64,000 nt of DNA from Luteimonas padinae (GCF_014652935.1 NZ_BMZT01000004.1:62001-126000), one strand, 5' to 3'; positions 36,064-44,354 are shown, counted from the first letter of the stretch. Notes: generated by a model from the sequence alone, not told the origin. Translations and numbers: made by a program.

Positions 36064-37313
36064 TGGCCAGCGCAATCCAAGGTCTTTTCAGCGGTGTGGC
36101 CGTGGTCATCGACGATCAGGCGCATGCGAAGACGGACAAGAACCTCGATGCGATCATCGAGACAATCCACGCCGCAGGTGGTTTGGCCATTATTCACACT
36201 GCCCTACCCAAGAAGGACGAGCTGTCCAACTATTCAAGCGTCGCCTTCGTGATGATGGACTGGGATCTGACGCCTCCCGGCTTGTCGATTTCCGAAGAGA
36301 ACAGGCAGGCACTCTTCGAAGAGAATGTGGAATTCATTCGCGCGTTGGGTGCGCACCGACATACCCCAGTCGTGATCTTCACGAACGAGAACCTTGAGGA
36401 GGTCACGGCTGTTCTTAACGCGCACGTGGACATGCGGTCTCACCTCGCTTCCGGAAGGCTCTTGCTGCGCGACAAGGCAGAAGTCGGTGACAAGATCTAT
36501 GAAGTCCTCAATCAATGGGCGAACGAGATACCGTCCGTACTGGCGCTGAAGACATGGGAGCAGCAGAGTGTTCGGGCTCTCAACGACCTGTTCATCGACC
36601 TCCACGACCGGAGTCCCCATTGGCCGGTGATGCTGTGGGAAACCTACAGTCATGACGGACCGGCGCCGGCCGACGAACTTGGGAAATTGATCACTCGGTT
36701 GGTTGCTTCGAGAATGGACCAGCTTGAACTGGATCTCAGCCGTTTCGTTGGTGAGATCGACGCGAAGCACCGTGATGATCCAGCTGAGTATGAGCGGACT
36801 CTGAAACGTGTGCTGGAAGGCGAGCGTGTCCTTGATGTGCGACGCTTGCATGCAGACAGCAGCGCCCCTGGCGATTTCTTTCAGACGCCAGAAGCGACCA
36901 CGTCCATCTACATAAACGTGCGCCCCGAATGCGACGCTATCAGGCGCGCAGGGCGATCGATGCCCGATCTATACCTATTGAAGGGACAGCTCGTCGATCC
37001 ATCAAAGATCGACATACACGCCGACCACGGCCAGATCTTGGATCGTGATGACCAGTTCACGGTCTACTCCATGTTCAATGGAGCTTCCTATCGTTTCGGG
37101 TTCAAGGATCTGACGATCAAGAAATGGGAGGACTGGTCAAAACATCGGAAAGGCCGGCTTTTGTCGCCATTTGCGACGCGACTTCAGCAGAAGTTCGCGG
37201 CCTACTTGCAACGCTCCGGGTTGCCGGCAATCCCGAGAGTGCTAAGAAGCTCAGTTACAGACTCCGCGGAGACCGGCGAAACTGCAGCTGCCGACGGAAC
37301 GGCTCAAGCCTGA
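36063..37313 (+). CDS. Receiver-domain protein with uncharacterized C-terminal domain
   Basis: 416 residues. The first ~145 form a divergent receiver: acidic pair Asp17-Asp18 (AVVIDDQ), phosphoacceptor candidate Asp66 (FVMMDWDL), Thr107 (VVIFTNE) and Lys138 (LLLRDKAE). The remaining ~270 residues match nothing I know; they contain WEQQSVRALNDLFIDLHD and YLLKGQLVDPSKIDIHADHG and no DNA-binding motif, so this is not an ordinary response regulator. GTG 36063 overlaps the last base of the ATPase stop. Probable phospho-acceptor or effector partner of the double-GHKL protein. Confidence 0.8.
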   Translation: MASAIQGLFSGVAVVIDDQAHAKTDKNLDAIIETIHAAGGLAIIHTALPKKDELSNYSSVAFVMMDWDLTPPGLSISEENRQALFEENVEFIRALGAHRHTPVVIFTNENLEEVTAVLNAHVDMRSHLASGRLLLRDKAEVGDKIYEVLNQWANEIPSVLALKTWEQQSVRALNDLFIDLHDRSPHWPVMLWETYSHDGPAPADELGKLITRLVASRMDQLELDLSRFVGEIDAKHRDDPAEYERTLKRVLEGERVLDVRRLHADSSAPGDFFQTPEATTSIYINVRPECDAIRRAGRSMPDLYLLKGQLVDPSKIDIHADHGQILDRDDQFTVYSMFNGASYRFGFKDLTIKKWEDWSKHRKGRLLSPFATRLQQKFAAYLQRSGLPAIPRVLRSSVTDSAETGETAAADGTAQA

Positions 37314-37388
37314 GGAATGGAGGCAGCAATGCGTCCGCCCGACCAAAGAGCGTCACAGGTGCAACATGCTCTGAGCGCCCCAGTCTAA

Positions 37389-37532
37389 TTATTTGAAATA
37401 ATAAGAGTTCTTGGCCCTGTCGGTCCAGTCCATCATCGGGGCGACGGACAGGCGCACGGAGGCGCGATAGCGCGCGTCGTCGCGGCGCCGGGAGGCGCCC
37501 AGGGGCATCGGGTTCGAGGTCGCTGTCGTCAT
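37389..37532 (-). pseudogene. dusA: Displaced native 5' end of dusA
   Basis: 47 codons from ATG 37532 (MTTATSNPMPLGASRRRDD) through SVRLSVAPMMDWTD, then element-derived codons RAKNSYYFK and TAA at 37389-37391. It is the original N-terminus of DusA, cut off by integration at the right attachment site. Joining it to the body at 20344 restores a normal-length dusA. It keeps the native promoter and start and may still be translated into a short peptide. Confidence 0.9.
37419..37457. repeat. Right attachment site, direct repeat in dusA
   Basis: Partner of 20324-20362: 38 of 39 bases identical, starting GTCGGTCCAGTCCATCATCG. Just inside it, toward the element, is the AT-rich palindrome ATTATTTGAAATAAT (37388-37402), which stands out from the GC-rich surroundings and could be an integrase or host-factor site. 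Confidence 0.93.
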
Positions 37533-37603
37533 CGTGTCAGCCACGGCGGATGGTTGCGGACCGTGCCCGCCCAGGGGCGGACAGGGTACACGCTGCCGGC
37601 GGC

Positions 37604-38068
37604 TCAGCCGGCGTCGGGGAGCGGCCGGCCCCAGCGGCGGTAGCTTTCGACCATGCCCTCGCGCAGCCGCTTGGCGCGCGCATCGCCGGGTTCGACGCCG
37701 AGGTCGCGGGCGATGCCCGGCCAGCCATCCGCGTGACCCGCCGACCAGGCCTCGATCACGCCGCGGCAGGGGCGCCCGGAGACGCGGGCAAGCGCGCAAG
37801 CGTAGTAGAGGTCCCCGGGCTTGCGCTCCTGTCGACCCAGCAGGTCCTGCAGCAGCGGGCGCGGGGCGTCGAAATAGCGCACCAGCTCATCGATGAAGGC
37901 ATCGGGATAGCGCGCGGCATAGCGGTTGATGTCGGCCAGGCGGGCGTCGACCACGGCGTCTCCGGTGGCGGGTGCCCGGGCCACGGCCGCGTCCTGCGCG
38001 AAGGCGGCAGGCGGCGCAAGCAGCCACAGCAGGCAGGCGAGCAGCAGGCGATGTCGGCAAACGGTCAT
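37604..38068 (-). CDS. Secreted conserved protein, unknown function
   Basis: 154 residues with a signal peptide (about 1-25, LLLACLLWLLAPPAAFAQ). The mature part includes INRYAARYPDAFIDELVRYF, QERKPGDLYYACALARVSGR and GWPGIARDLGVEPGDARAKR, a pattern of amphipathic helices with two Cys (YYACALA, GRPCRG). I do not know the family. It is followed on the strand order by the NlpE-like gene 12 bp upstream, so both may share a transcript. Confidence 0.75.
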   Translation of the reverse strand: MTVCRHRLLLACLLWLLAPPAAFAQDAAVARAPATGDAVVDARLADINRYAARYPDAFIDELVRYFDAPRPLLQDLLGRQERKPGDLYYACALARVSGRPCRGVIEAWSAGHADGWPGIARDLGVEPGDARAKRLREGMVESYRRWGRPLPDAG

Positions 38069-38080
38069 GCGGTCTCCGCG

Positions 38081-38506
38081 TCAGGGATGGCCGGCGGCTG
38101 GCAGCAGCAGGTCATGCTCGCGCCCCGGAAACACGCGTCCGTCCGGATCGCGCACTTGCAGCGCGCCGTCCTGCACCAGCGCGTAGCGGCGCTGGCCGCC
38201 GGTCCCGGCCTCGAGGCTGAGCAGGCGGTCGTCGAGGCGCCATTCGCCGGCCTCATCGAAGCTCTGGCTGCCTTCGACCGCAACATACACCTCCACCAGC
38301 CGGTAGCTGCGGTGGCCGTCGCGCTGCTCCAGGACCAGGCGCGTGTCGATGGCCTCGCAGTCGGCGCAAGGCAGGCGGCCGCGCCATTCGGCCGCGCCCG
38401 TGTCGATGCCGTCGGGCGGCGGCGGTGCGTCCTCGTCCGCGCGCATGCAGCCAGCGGCGATGGCGACGGACAGCATGGCGAGCAGGAGCGCGCGGAAGCA
38501 GGACAT
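38081..38506 (-). CDS. NlpE-like envelope lipoprotein
   Basis: 141 residues; lipobox SVAIAAGC with Cys20. The core WRGRLPCADCEAIDTRLVLE (CxxC in the NlpE N-terminal barrel) and YRLVEVYVAVEGSQSFDEAG then EWRLDD fit the NlpE N-terminal domain family. In E. coli NlpE senses surface contact and copper and activates Cpx; this short version has only the N-terminal domain. Copper or redox sensing is possible but unproven. Confidence 0.8.
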   Translation of the reverse strand: MSCFRALLLAMLSVAIAAGCMRADEDAPPPPDGIDTGAAEWRGRLPCADCEAIDTRLVLEQRDGHRSYRLVEVYVAVEGSQSFDEAGEWRLDDRLLSLEAGTGGQRRYALVQDGALQVRDPDGRVFPGREHDLLLPAAGHP

Positions 38507-38576
38507 GCGCCGATTGTGCCGCAGGCGCCGGTTGTCCGCGCGCAGCGACGCGACGCGGTCGGCCTGGCCGCGCCCG

Positions 38577-39290
38577 TCAGGGGGCCAGGATCGAACGCAG
38601 CGCGTCGGGAAGGTCGGCCGCGGAGTCGAGCGTGCGCATGCGCGCGGCGGCGCCTACGGCCAGGCACGCTTCGCGCTCGTGCTCCCAGGTCAGGTGATAG
38701 GGCAGGTGCAGGCCCCAGCCACCCAGCTCGAGCACCGGCGCGATGTCCGAGCGCAGCGAATTGCCGACCATCGCGAACTCGCCCGGCGCGATCCCGAACT
38801 CCTCGAGCAGGCGGCGGTAGGTGGGCACGTCCTTCTCGCTGACGATCTCGATGCGCCGGAACAGCGACGACATTCCCGACTCGCGGACCTTGGCCTCCTG
38901 GTGGAACAGGTCGCCCTTGGTGATGAGCACCACCGGGAATTCGCGCGCCACCGCCTCCACCGCTTCGCGCACGCCCGGCAGCAGTTCGACCGGATGGCGC
39001 AGCAGGTCCTTGGCCAGCGCCACGATGCGATGCACGTCGGCACCGCTGATGCGGCCGCCGGTGATGTCGATCGCGGACTCGATCATCGACAGCGCCATGC
39101 CCTTCACGCCGTAGCCGAACACCGCCAGGTTCGCCTTCTCCACCGCGTACAGCCGCTCGCTGGTGCGCGCATCGCCGTTGACGTAGCGGGCGATGATGGC
39201 TTCGAAGTCGCGCTGCGCCTGGTCGAACCAGTCCTGGCTTCGCCAGAGCGTGTCGTCGGCGTCGAAGCCGACCATCCTGATGCTGGGCAT
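38577..39290 (-). CDS. HAD-family hydrolase
   Basis: 237 residues. Motif I VGFDADDTLW (nucleophile Asp10, acid Asp12), motif II VVLITKGD, motif III Lys in EIVSEKDVPTY and motif IV VGNSLRSDIAPV. The cap domain is helical (residues 17-95). Subfamily I phosphatase of unknown substrate; the ITKGD in place of the common SNG suggests a branch distinct from the YigB-like protein at 51932. Confidence 0.85.
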   Translation of the reverse strand: MPSIRMVGFDADDTLWRSQDWFDQAQRDFEAIIARYVNGDARTSERLYAVEKANLAVFGYGVKGMALSMIESAIDITGGRISGADVHRIVALAKDLLRHPVELLPGVREAVEAVAREFPVVLITKGDLFHQEAKVRESGMSSLFRRIEIVSEKDVPTYRRLLEEFGIAPGEFAMVGNSLRSDIAPVLELGGWGLHLPYHLTWEHEREACLAVGAAARMRTLDSAADLPDALRSILAP

Positions 39291-39314
39291 CGCGTGATTA
39301 TCCCGGAACGAAGA

Positions 39315-39338
39315 GGCGACGGCATCCCTGCCGTCGCC
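39315..39338 (-). terminator. Terminator hairpin after the EF-hand gene
   Basis: Perfect 10-bp stem GGCGACGGCA / TGCCGTCGCC with a 4-base loop, 49 bp downstream of the EF-hand stop codon on the minus strand, followed by CTCTTCGTT. The T tract is weak. Confidence 0.55.
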
Positions 39339-39386
39339 CTGGAACGATGTCGCCTGGCGCCGGTCCGACGGACGCGGCGCGGAGGA

Positions 39387-39764
39387 TCAGTCTCCGCCGC
39401 CGGCCTTGGCGGCGTGGGCGCGGTACTCCTCGGGGGTCAGCTCGCCGTCGCCGTCGGCATCGGCCTGGTCGAACACCGATGCGAGCGCGGGCAGCGCCGC
39501 GGACTCCTCGCGCGAGATGGTGCCGTTGCCGTCGGCGTCGACGTCGTTCCAGCCCAGCTGGCGGCCAGCCGGCGGGACATCGGCGGCGGTGGCGGCCGGC
39601 GTCGCGGCGTCCTGCGCCGCCTGGGCGGCCTCGGCGGATTCGACGGCCGCCTTCTGGGCCTCGCGGACTTCGGGAGTCACGGCGCTCTGGGCCAGGGCCA
39701 GCGGCATGGCCAGCACCGCACCCAGTGCGAGGACGGCGGCGATCGGCTTGCGTGCGTTCTTCAT
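39387..39764 (-). CDS. Secreted EF-hand calcium-binding protein
   Basis: 125 residues. Signal peptide at 1-26 (ending PLALAQ), an Ala-rich helical linker, and two canonical EF-hand loops: DVDADGNGTISREE and DQADADGDGELTPEEY, each with Asp at positions 1, 3, 5 and Glu at 12. ATG 39762-39764 has GGAGATTCCCCCTG upstream. Likely a periplasmic calcium buffer or sensor; no partner is adjacent. Confidence 0.87.
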   Translation of the reverse strand: MKNARKPIAAVLALGAVLAMPLALAQSAVTPEVREAQKAAVESAEAAQAAQDAATPAATAADVPPAGRQLGWNDVDADGNGTISREESAALPALASVFDQADADGDGELTPEEYRAHAAKAGGGD

Positions 39765-39993
39765 CAGGGGGAATCTCCTCAGGCGGATGCGGGGGCATCC
39801 GGTTTCGATGGGGTGCGACCGGTCGATCCGGCCACGGGCCACACCCTGCAATGGCCCGCATTAACCGCGTCCGCTGCGCGATCCACGCGTCGACATGGCG
39901 TTAACCACCGGCGACGCGCGAGCCGCTAGAACGCGTGCGCGTGGCCGGCGCCTGCACCATACTCGCGGCTCCAATGCCCATGGAGCGCACGCG

Positions 39994-41118
39994 ATGAAAC
40001 CGTCCCTCCCGGTTGCCGCCCTGGCACTCGCCATCCTCGCCAGCGCCTGCGCCAGCGCGTCGGGCCAACACCCGTTCAACGTCGAGGCCGTCGCGAAGTT
40101 CGATGAACCCTGGGCGATGTCCTTCCTGCCCGACGGCCGCCTCCTGGTCACCGAGAAGAAGGGGCGGCTGAAGCTCGTCGACGTCGCCAACGGCAGCAGC
40201 CGCGACGTGGCCGGCGTGCCGGAGGTCGACTACGGCGGCCAGGGTGGATTCGGCGACGTCGTGCCGCATCCCGGCTTCGCCGGCAACGGCCTCGTGTACC
40301 TGAGCTATGCCGAGGCCGGCGACGGCGACACCCGCGGCGCGGCGCTGGCGCGCGCGAGGCTGGTGACCGCTGACGATGGCACGGCGCGGCTCGACGGGCT
40401 CGAGGTCATCTGGCGCCAGGTGCCGAAGGTGGACGGTCGCGGCCACTACGGCCACCGCATCGCCTTCGACGGCGAGGGCAAGCTGTGGCTGAGCTCCAGC
40501 GAGCGCCAGAAGTTCGACCCGGCCCAGGACATGGCGTCCAACATGGGCAAGATCCTGCGCCTCGAGGACGATGGCCGGCCCGCCGCCGGCAATCCCTTCG
40601 CCGGCGATGGCGGGGTCGCCGCCGAAATCTGGTCGCTCGGCCACCGCAACGTGCTCGGCCTGGCCTTCGACGCGGGCGGGCAGCTCTGGGACGTGGAGAT
40701 GGGGCCGGCCGGCGGCGACGAACTGAACCTGGTCGAGCGCGGCGGCAACTGCGGCTATCCGATCGTCTCCAACGGCGACCATTACGACGGCACGCCGATC
40801 CCGGACCACGACACCCGGCCGGAGTTCATCGCGCCGGCGGCGCACTGGACGCCGGTGATCTCGCCGTCGAGCCTGGTGTTCTACCGCGGCGACGTGTTCC
40901 CGCAGTGGACGGGCGACGCCTTCATCGGCGGCCTGTCGTCGCAGTCGCTGGTTCGCGTCGAAGTCGACGGCCGCCAGGCGCGCGAGGCCGAGCGCTTCGG
41001 CATGGGCCACCGCATCCGCGAGGTCGAGCAGGGGCCCGAGGGCGGGCTGTGGCTGCTGGAGGATGGCAAGGGTGGCCGCCTGCTCAAGCTGACGCCGAAG
41101 CCGTCACCGGCCGGCTGA
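39994..41118 (+). CDS. PQQ-dependent aldose-sugar-dehydrogenase-like lipoprotein
   Basis: 374 residues, YliI/soluble glucose dehydrogenase family six-bladed beta propeller. Lipoprotein-type signal (LAILASACASASG). Family signatures: LDEPWAM-like FDEPWAMSFLPDGRLLVTEK, GGFGDVVPHPGF, GHYGHRIAFDGEGKLW (catalytic-base His region), GKILRLEDDGR, WSLGHRNVLGLAFD and GPAGGDELN. It should oxidise aldoses in the periplasm using PQQ; substrate is unknown and no PQQ biosynthesis genes lie nearby. ATG 39994 chosen for the signal peptide. Confidence 0.88.
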   Translation: MKPSLPVAALALAILASACASASGQHPFNVEAVAKFDEPWAMSFLPDGRLLVTEKKGRLKLVDVANGSSRDVAGVPEVDYGGQGGFGDVVPHPGFAGNGLVYLSYAEAGDGDTRGAALARARLVTADDGTARLDGLEVIWRQVPKVDGRGHYGHRIAFDGEGKLWLSSSERQKFDPAQDMASNMGKILRLEDDGRPAAGNPFAGDGGVAAEIWSLGHRNVLGLAFDAGGQLWDVEMGPAGGDELNLVERGGNCGYPIVSNGDHYDGTPIPDHDTRPEFIAPAAHWTPVISPSSLVFYRGDVFPQWTGDAFIGGLSSQSLVRVEVDGRQAREAERFGMGHRIREVEQGPEGGLWLLEDGKGGRLLKLTPKPSPAG

Positions 41119-41511
41119 TCAGGGCAGGACGACGCCGGTGCCGATCTCGCGCCCGTCCTCGAGCACGCGGAACCCGCGGCGGCCGTCGCCGGGAAGCTGC
41201 ACGGCCGCTCCGCAGATCAGCTCCACCTCGTGACTGCTCCCTGGCGCGAGCTCCGCGACCGCGCCGCGGCCGATGGCGCAGCGCGCGTTCGATCCGCCGT
41301 CGAACTCCACGCGGCCACGCCAGCCCCGGCTGATCGCCACCGCGCGGCCGCCGGCGTCCGTGGCCAGCAGGTCCAGGCGCACCGGAATGCCGAGCTTTCC
41401 GGGATAGTCGAGCCGCGGCTGCGGCGCGGCTTCCGCCGCCGCGGTGGTGTCCTGGGGCGACGGCCCGCACGCGGCGAGCAGCATCGGCAACAACAGCATG
41501 ATGGGGCGCAT
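41119..41511 (-). CDS. Small lipoprotein, unknown function
   Basis: 130 residues. Signal with lipobox MLLLPMLLAACGPS (Cys15). The mature part is beta-rich (KLGIPVRLDLLATDAGGRAV, WRGRVEFDG, SSHEVELICGA) and looks like one immunoglobulin-like or C2-like sandwich with two more Cys. The stop codon directly abuts the stop of the convergent sugar dehydrogenase gene. No family recognised. Confidence 0.7.
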   Translation of the reverse strand: MRPIMLLLPMLLAACGPSPQDTTAAAEAAPQPRLDYPGKLGIPVRLDLLATDAGGRAVAISRGWRGRVEFDGGSNARCAIGRGAVAELAPGSSHEVELICGAAVQLPGDGRRGFRVLEDGREIGTGVVLP

Positions 41512-41631
41512 GGCGATTCCTGGCGTCGGCGCAAGGGCGGAGCGGCGGGCGGGCCGGCACGTCGCGCGCCCTTCATCCCGCCATCGCGAAAGGCTGCCAT
41601 AGTAGGTCGCGACACCATGGCGCGATAGACG

Positions 41632-41904
41632 ATGACTCTTGCAGCACCCCTCGACGATCAGGAAGCCGCGCTCGAGCTCGCGATCGCCGAGCTCGACGCC
41701 GGCATGGCCGACCTCCAGCTCAAGCACCGCGACCTGTTCGCCTATGCCAACGCCTGGGCCGAGCGCCACGACGCGGTGATGCGCCTGGCGCCGCCGCACC
41801 TGGAGGACAGCGCCCGTGCGCGCCTGCGCCGGATCGCGATCCGCTGGGGCCTGGCCGACGGCGTGCGCATCACCCGCCAGTTCCCGGCGCTGCGCGGGGG
41901 CTGA
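41632..41904 (+). CDS. Conserved small cytosolic protein, unknown function
   Basis: 90 residues, soluble, mostly helical: AALELAIAELDAGMADLQLK, HRDLFAYANAWAERHDAVM and RARLRRIAIRWGLADGVRIT. No known motif. It stands alone, followed by a hairpin terminator. Confidence 0.6.
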   Translation: MTLAAPLDDQEAALELAIAELDAGMADLQLKHRDLFAYANAWAERHDAVMRLAPPHLEDSARARLRRIAIRWGLADGVRITRQFPALRGG

Positions 41905-41908
41905 GCCC

Positions 41909-41933
41909 CGCGGGACCGCGTCACGGTCCCGCG
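41909..41933. terminator. Hairpin between convergent genes
   Basis: Perfect 10-bp stem CGCGGGACCG / CGGTCCCGCG with a 5-base loop, starting 5 bp after one stop codon and ending 12 bp before the other. Likely a bidirectional terminator, although the T tracts are poor. Confidence 0.6.
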
Positions 41934-41944
41934 CGGACACTTCC

Positions 41945-42409
41945 TCAGAAACCGACGCTGCTGGTGAAGTCGCCCAGCAGCTGGCCGAAGATCTCGACCT
42001 GGCTCTGGATCTGCGCGGCGTGGTCGGTGTGCAGCACTTCGAAGTCGTAGTGCAGGAACGGATCCATCTCGTCGTCCAGCACCATCCGCCCATAGCGATA
42101 GCGGCTGTTGTAGACGTTGGCCACCTGCAGCGTGGTGCCGTTCTCCAGATCCAGGCCGACCTCGAGCTGCAGCGAACCGCAGCGGCCGTCGTTGCAGTCG
42201 TAGAAGTTGAGGTAGGCGTTCAGGTCGTTGGCGCGGAACCGGATCATCGGGTCGCCGGCCGAATCCTCGAGCAGCTCCGGCGACAGCTCCATCCGCTCCA
42301 GCACGGCCATGGCCTCGGGCCCGGTCACGCCCCGGCCCGGATCGGCGGCCGCCGGGATCGCGGCGAGTGCAAGCAACGGGGCCAGCAGGCCCGCGGTCCA
42401 TCTGTCCAT
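41945..42409 (-). CDS. Secreted YbjN-domain protein
   Basis: 154 residues with signal peptide (about 1-22, ending IPAAAD). The mature part has the YbjN-like layout: IRFRANDLNAYLNFYDC ... CGSLQLEVGLDL, NVYNSRYRYGRMVLDDEMDP and HYDFEVL, including the paired Cys in YDCNDGRCG. ATG at 42407-42409 begins MDRWTAG. YbjN relatives act in stress tolerance or as type III secretion chaperone-like folds; the function of the secreted form is not known. Confidence 0.75.
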   Translation of the reverse strand: MDRWTAGLLAPLLALAAIPAAADPGRGVTGPEAMAVLERMELSPELLEDSAGDPMIRFRANDLNAYLNFYDCNDGRCGSLQLEVGLDLENGTTLQVANVYNSRYRYGRMVLDDEMDPFLHYDFEVLHTDHAAQIQSQVEIFGQLLGDFTSSVGF

Positions 42410-42480
42410 CGTGTGGCCTCCCCCTGTGGTGGGACGAATGCTAGCCGAATCGGAGGGCGATGGATCCTCCCGCCGGGCGC

Positions 42481-43554
42481 TCAGCCGGCGGGCTGCGGCG
42501 GAGCGTCGTCGGGCCATTCATGGCCGTGCGCATCGTCGAGCAGGCGCATCCGCCTGCGCTCGACCCGCTGCTCCCCGGCGGCCCGCACCGTGCGTAGGGT
42601 TTCCAGCATCAGCGGCACGCCGGTGGAGCGGCGGAAGCGCGCGTGGCCGGCGTCGACGATCGACATGTCCGCGACGACCTTCTCGCGGTCCTCGCCCGTC
42701 ACCTGCCGCCCGTGCAGCTGCTCGACAGCCGCCAGGGCCACCTCGGCCGCACGCTCCCGGTCCATGCGCGTGGTCCAGTCCAGCGTCGCCTCGTCCGAGC
42801 CCGCCGCGCCGGCCTGCATGAGCAGGGTCACCCGCGCCGGCACCTTTCCGGCACCCAGCGGACTGTCGATCTCGACGTCGACCCCGAACGGCACGCCGGC
42901 TTCGAGCTCGGCACCGAACAGGTCGTTGTACGCCAGCGCGTCGCGCGACATCAGCGCGCCCGGGACTTCGGGCCGGGTCATCCGCGCGACCATGTCCGCG
43001 GCGGCCTCGCGTCCCCGCGCCCGTGCCGCCTCGCCGTCCGCGCCCGCCGGCCAGCCGCCCGCCGCCTCCACGCCCGACTGCAGCGCGGCCTCGAACCCGG
43101 TACGCAGCGCGGGCCCGAGCTGCGCGGCAAGCTGGTCCAGGTTGCGCAGGGCGCTGAAATTGCCGGTCGCGTCCAGCTCGACCTCCAGCACGAGATCGGG
43201 CAACGACTCCAGCAACTGGCGCATCAGCGCCTCCTGGCCGTCCCCGCCCTCCAGCTGCTCGTAGCGGCTGTCGTCGAAGGACCAGGTCTGGACGAAGCCG
43301 TCGTCGAGCACGCCGGTGATGCGGATGGTCTCGATGCCGGTGGTGCGCGAACGCTCCCTGCCGCCCTCCCCGATGGAGATGTCGTAGTCCTCGGCCGCAT
43401 AGCGCAAGGCCACGCCTTCGTGCCAGGGCGCGACCCAGCGCACCAGCTCCGGCGGCGCAGGCGCGGCGTTCTTCCTCGCCAGCGCGACCTCGGGCCATGC
43501 GAACGCGAGCAGCAGCGCCAGCGCGATGCAGGCGCGCGGCCCGCTCAGCCGCAC
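42481..43554 (-). CDS. Secreted beta-rich protein, unknown function
   Basis: 357 residues from GTG 43552-43554 (MRLSGPRACIALALLLAFAW signal peptide). The long mature domain includes ETIRITGVLDDGFVQTWSFD, LVLEVELDATGNFSALRNLD and VPFGVDVEIDSPLGAGKVPA, and ends in an acidic/Pro tail. It overlaps the NrdJb stop by 10 bp, so it may be translated with that gene, but a link to ribonucleotide reduction is not apparent. No family recognised. Confidence 0.72.
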   Translation of the reverse strand: MRLSGPRACIALALLLAFAWPEVALARKNAAPAPPELVRWVAPWHEGVALRYAAEDYDISIGEGGRERSRTTGIETIRITGVLDDGFVQTWSFDDSRYEQLEGGDGQEALMRQLLESLPDLVLEVELDATGNFSALRNLDQLAAQLGPALRTGFEAALQSGVEAAGGWPAGADGEAARARGREAAADMVARMTRPEVPGALMSRDALAYNDLFGAELEAGVPFGVDVEIDSPLGAGKVPARVTLLMQAGAAGSDEATLDWTTRMDRERAAEVALAAVEQLHGRQVTGEDREKVVADMSIVDAGHARFRRSTGVPLMLETLRTVRAAGEQRVERRRMRLLDDAHGHEWPDDAPPQPAG

Positions 43555-44354
43555 TTCGAGTAGCCGCAGTTCAGGCAGGTCGCGCAGCCGTCCATCACCA
43601 CCACGGCCTTGGTGCTGCACTTGTGGCACATGGTGGCGGAGGGCGGGAAGCTGGTGCCTTCTCCGGTCACCGCGACGTCCTCGCCGGCACGGTCCGCGCC
43701 CTGGTCGGCGAACAGGCCGCCTACGGGGCCGGCGTCGGCCGCGGCGACGTCGGCGTCACTGTTTTTTTTTGAGCGCGACTCGTACTGGCGGCGCTTCTCG
43801 TCGATCAGCGCGCGCTGCGCCGCGCTCAGCTCCGGGTCGTGGATCATGCCGATCGACTTCAGATGATCCTCGACGATAGCGCCGAGCTCGGCCACCAGCG
43901 AAGGCATGTACACGCCGCCGGCCTTGAAGTAGCCGCCGCGCGGATCGAACACCGCCTTCATCTCTTCCACCAGGAAGGTCACGTCGCCGCCCTTGCGGAA
44001 CACCGCCGACATGATGCGCGTCAGCGCGACGATCCACTGGAAGTGCTCCATCGACTTCGAGTTCACGAAGATCTCGAAGGGACGGCGCTGTTCGTGCTCG
44101 CTGCCGGCGTTGAGCACGATGTCGTTGATGGTCACGTACATGGCGTGCTCCACCAGCGGCGACTTGATCTTGTAGGTGCTGCCGACCAGCACTTCCGGGC
44201 GCTCGATGCGCTCGTGCATCTGGATGACTTCGGCCGTGGGGCGCTCGGCGGCGGCCTCCTGCACGGCGGCGGGGCCGGCCTGCGCGGCGGCCTTGTCGCC
44301 CTCGGCGGTGGCGACGGAGTACCCGGTGATTTTCTTCTCGATCCTGACGGCCAT
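43545..44354 (-). CDS. Class II ribonucleotide reductase accessory subunit NrdJb (TSCPD protein)
   Basis: 269 residues. TSCPD-type domain: VLVGSTYKIKSPLVEHAMYV, RPFEIFVNSKSMEHFQWIVA, LTRIMSAVFRKGGDVTFLVE and PRGGYFKAGGVYMP. A flexible linker then leads to a C-terminal Cys-rich tail: MCHKCSTKAVVV and CATCLNCGYSKCG, the redox or zinc-ribbon tail normally at the end of NrdJ. In Pseudomonas the enzyme is likewise split into NrdJa and NrdJb, both required for activity. The linker contains an A9 run (43762-43770 as T on the plus strand), unusual in this GC-rich genome. Confidence 0.87.
   Translation of the reverse strand: MAVRIEKKITGYSVATAEGDKAAAQAGPAAVQEAAAERPTAEVIQMHERIERPEVLVGSTYKIKSPLVEHAMYVTINDIVLNAGSEHEQRRPFEIFVNSKSMEHFQWIVALTRIMSAVFRKGGDVTFLVEEMKAVFDPRGGYFKAGGVYMPSLVAELGAIVEDHLKSIGMIHDPELSAAQRALIDEKRRQYESRSKKNSDADVAAADAGPVGGLFADQGADRAGEDVAVTGEGTSFPPSATMCHKCSTKAVVVMDGCATCLNCGYSKCG

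Noticed and set aside
43762-43770. T-run as a plus-strand terminator
   Set aside because: No hairpin precedes it and it lies inside the nrdJb coding sequence; it is the A9 tract of the minus-strand gene.
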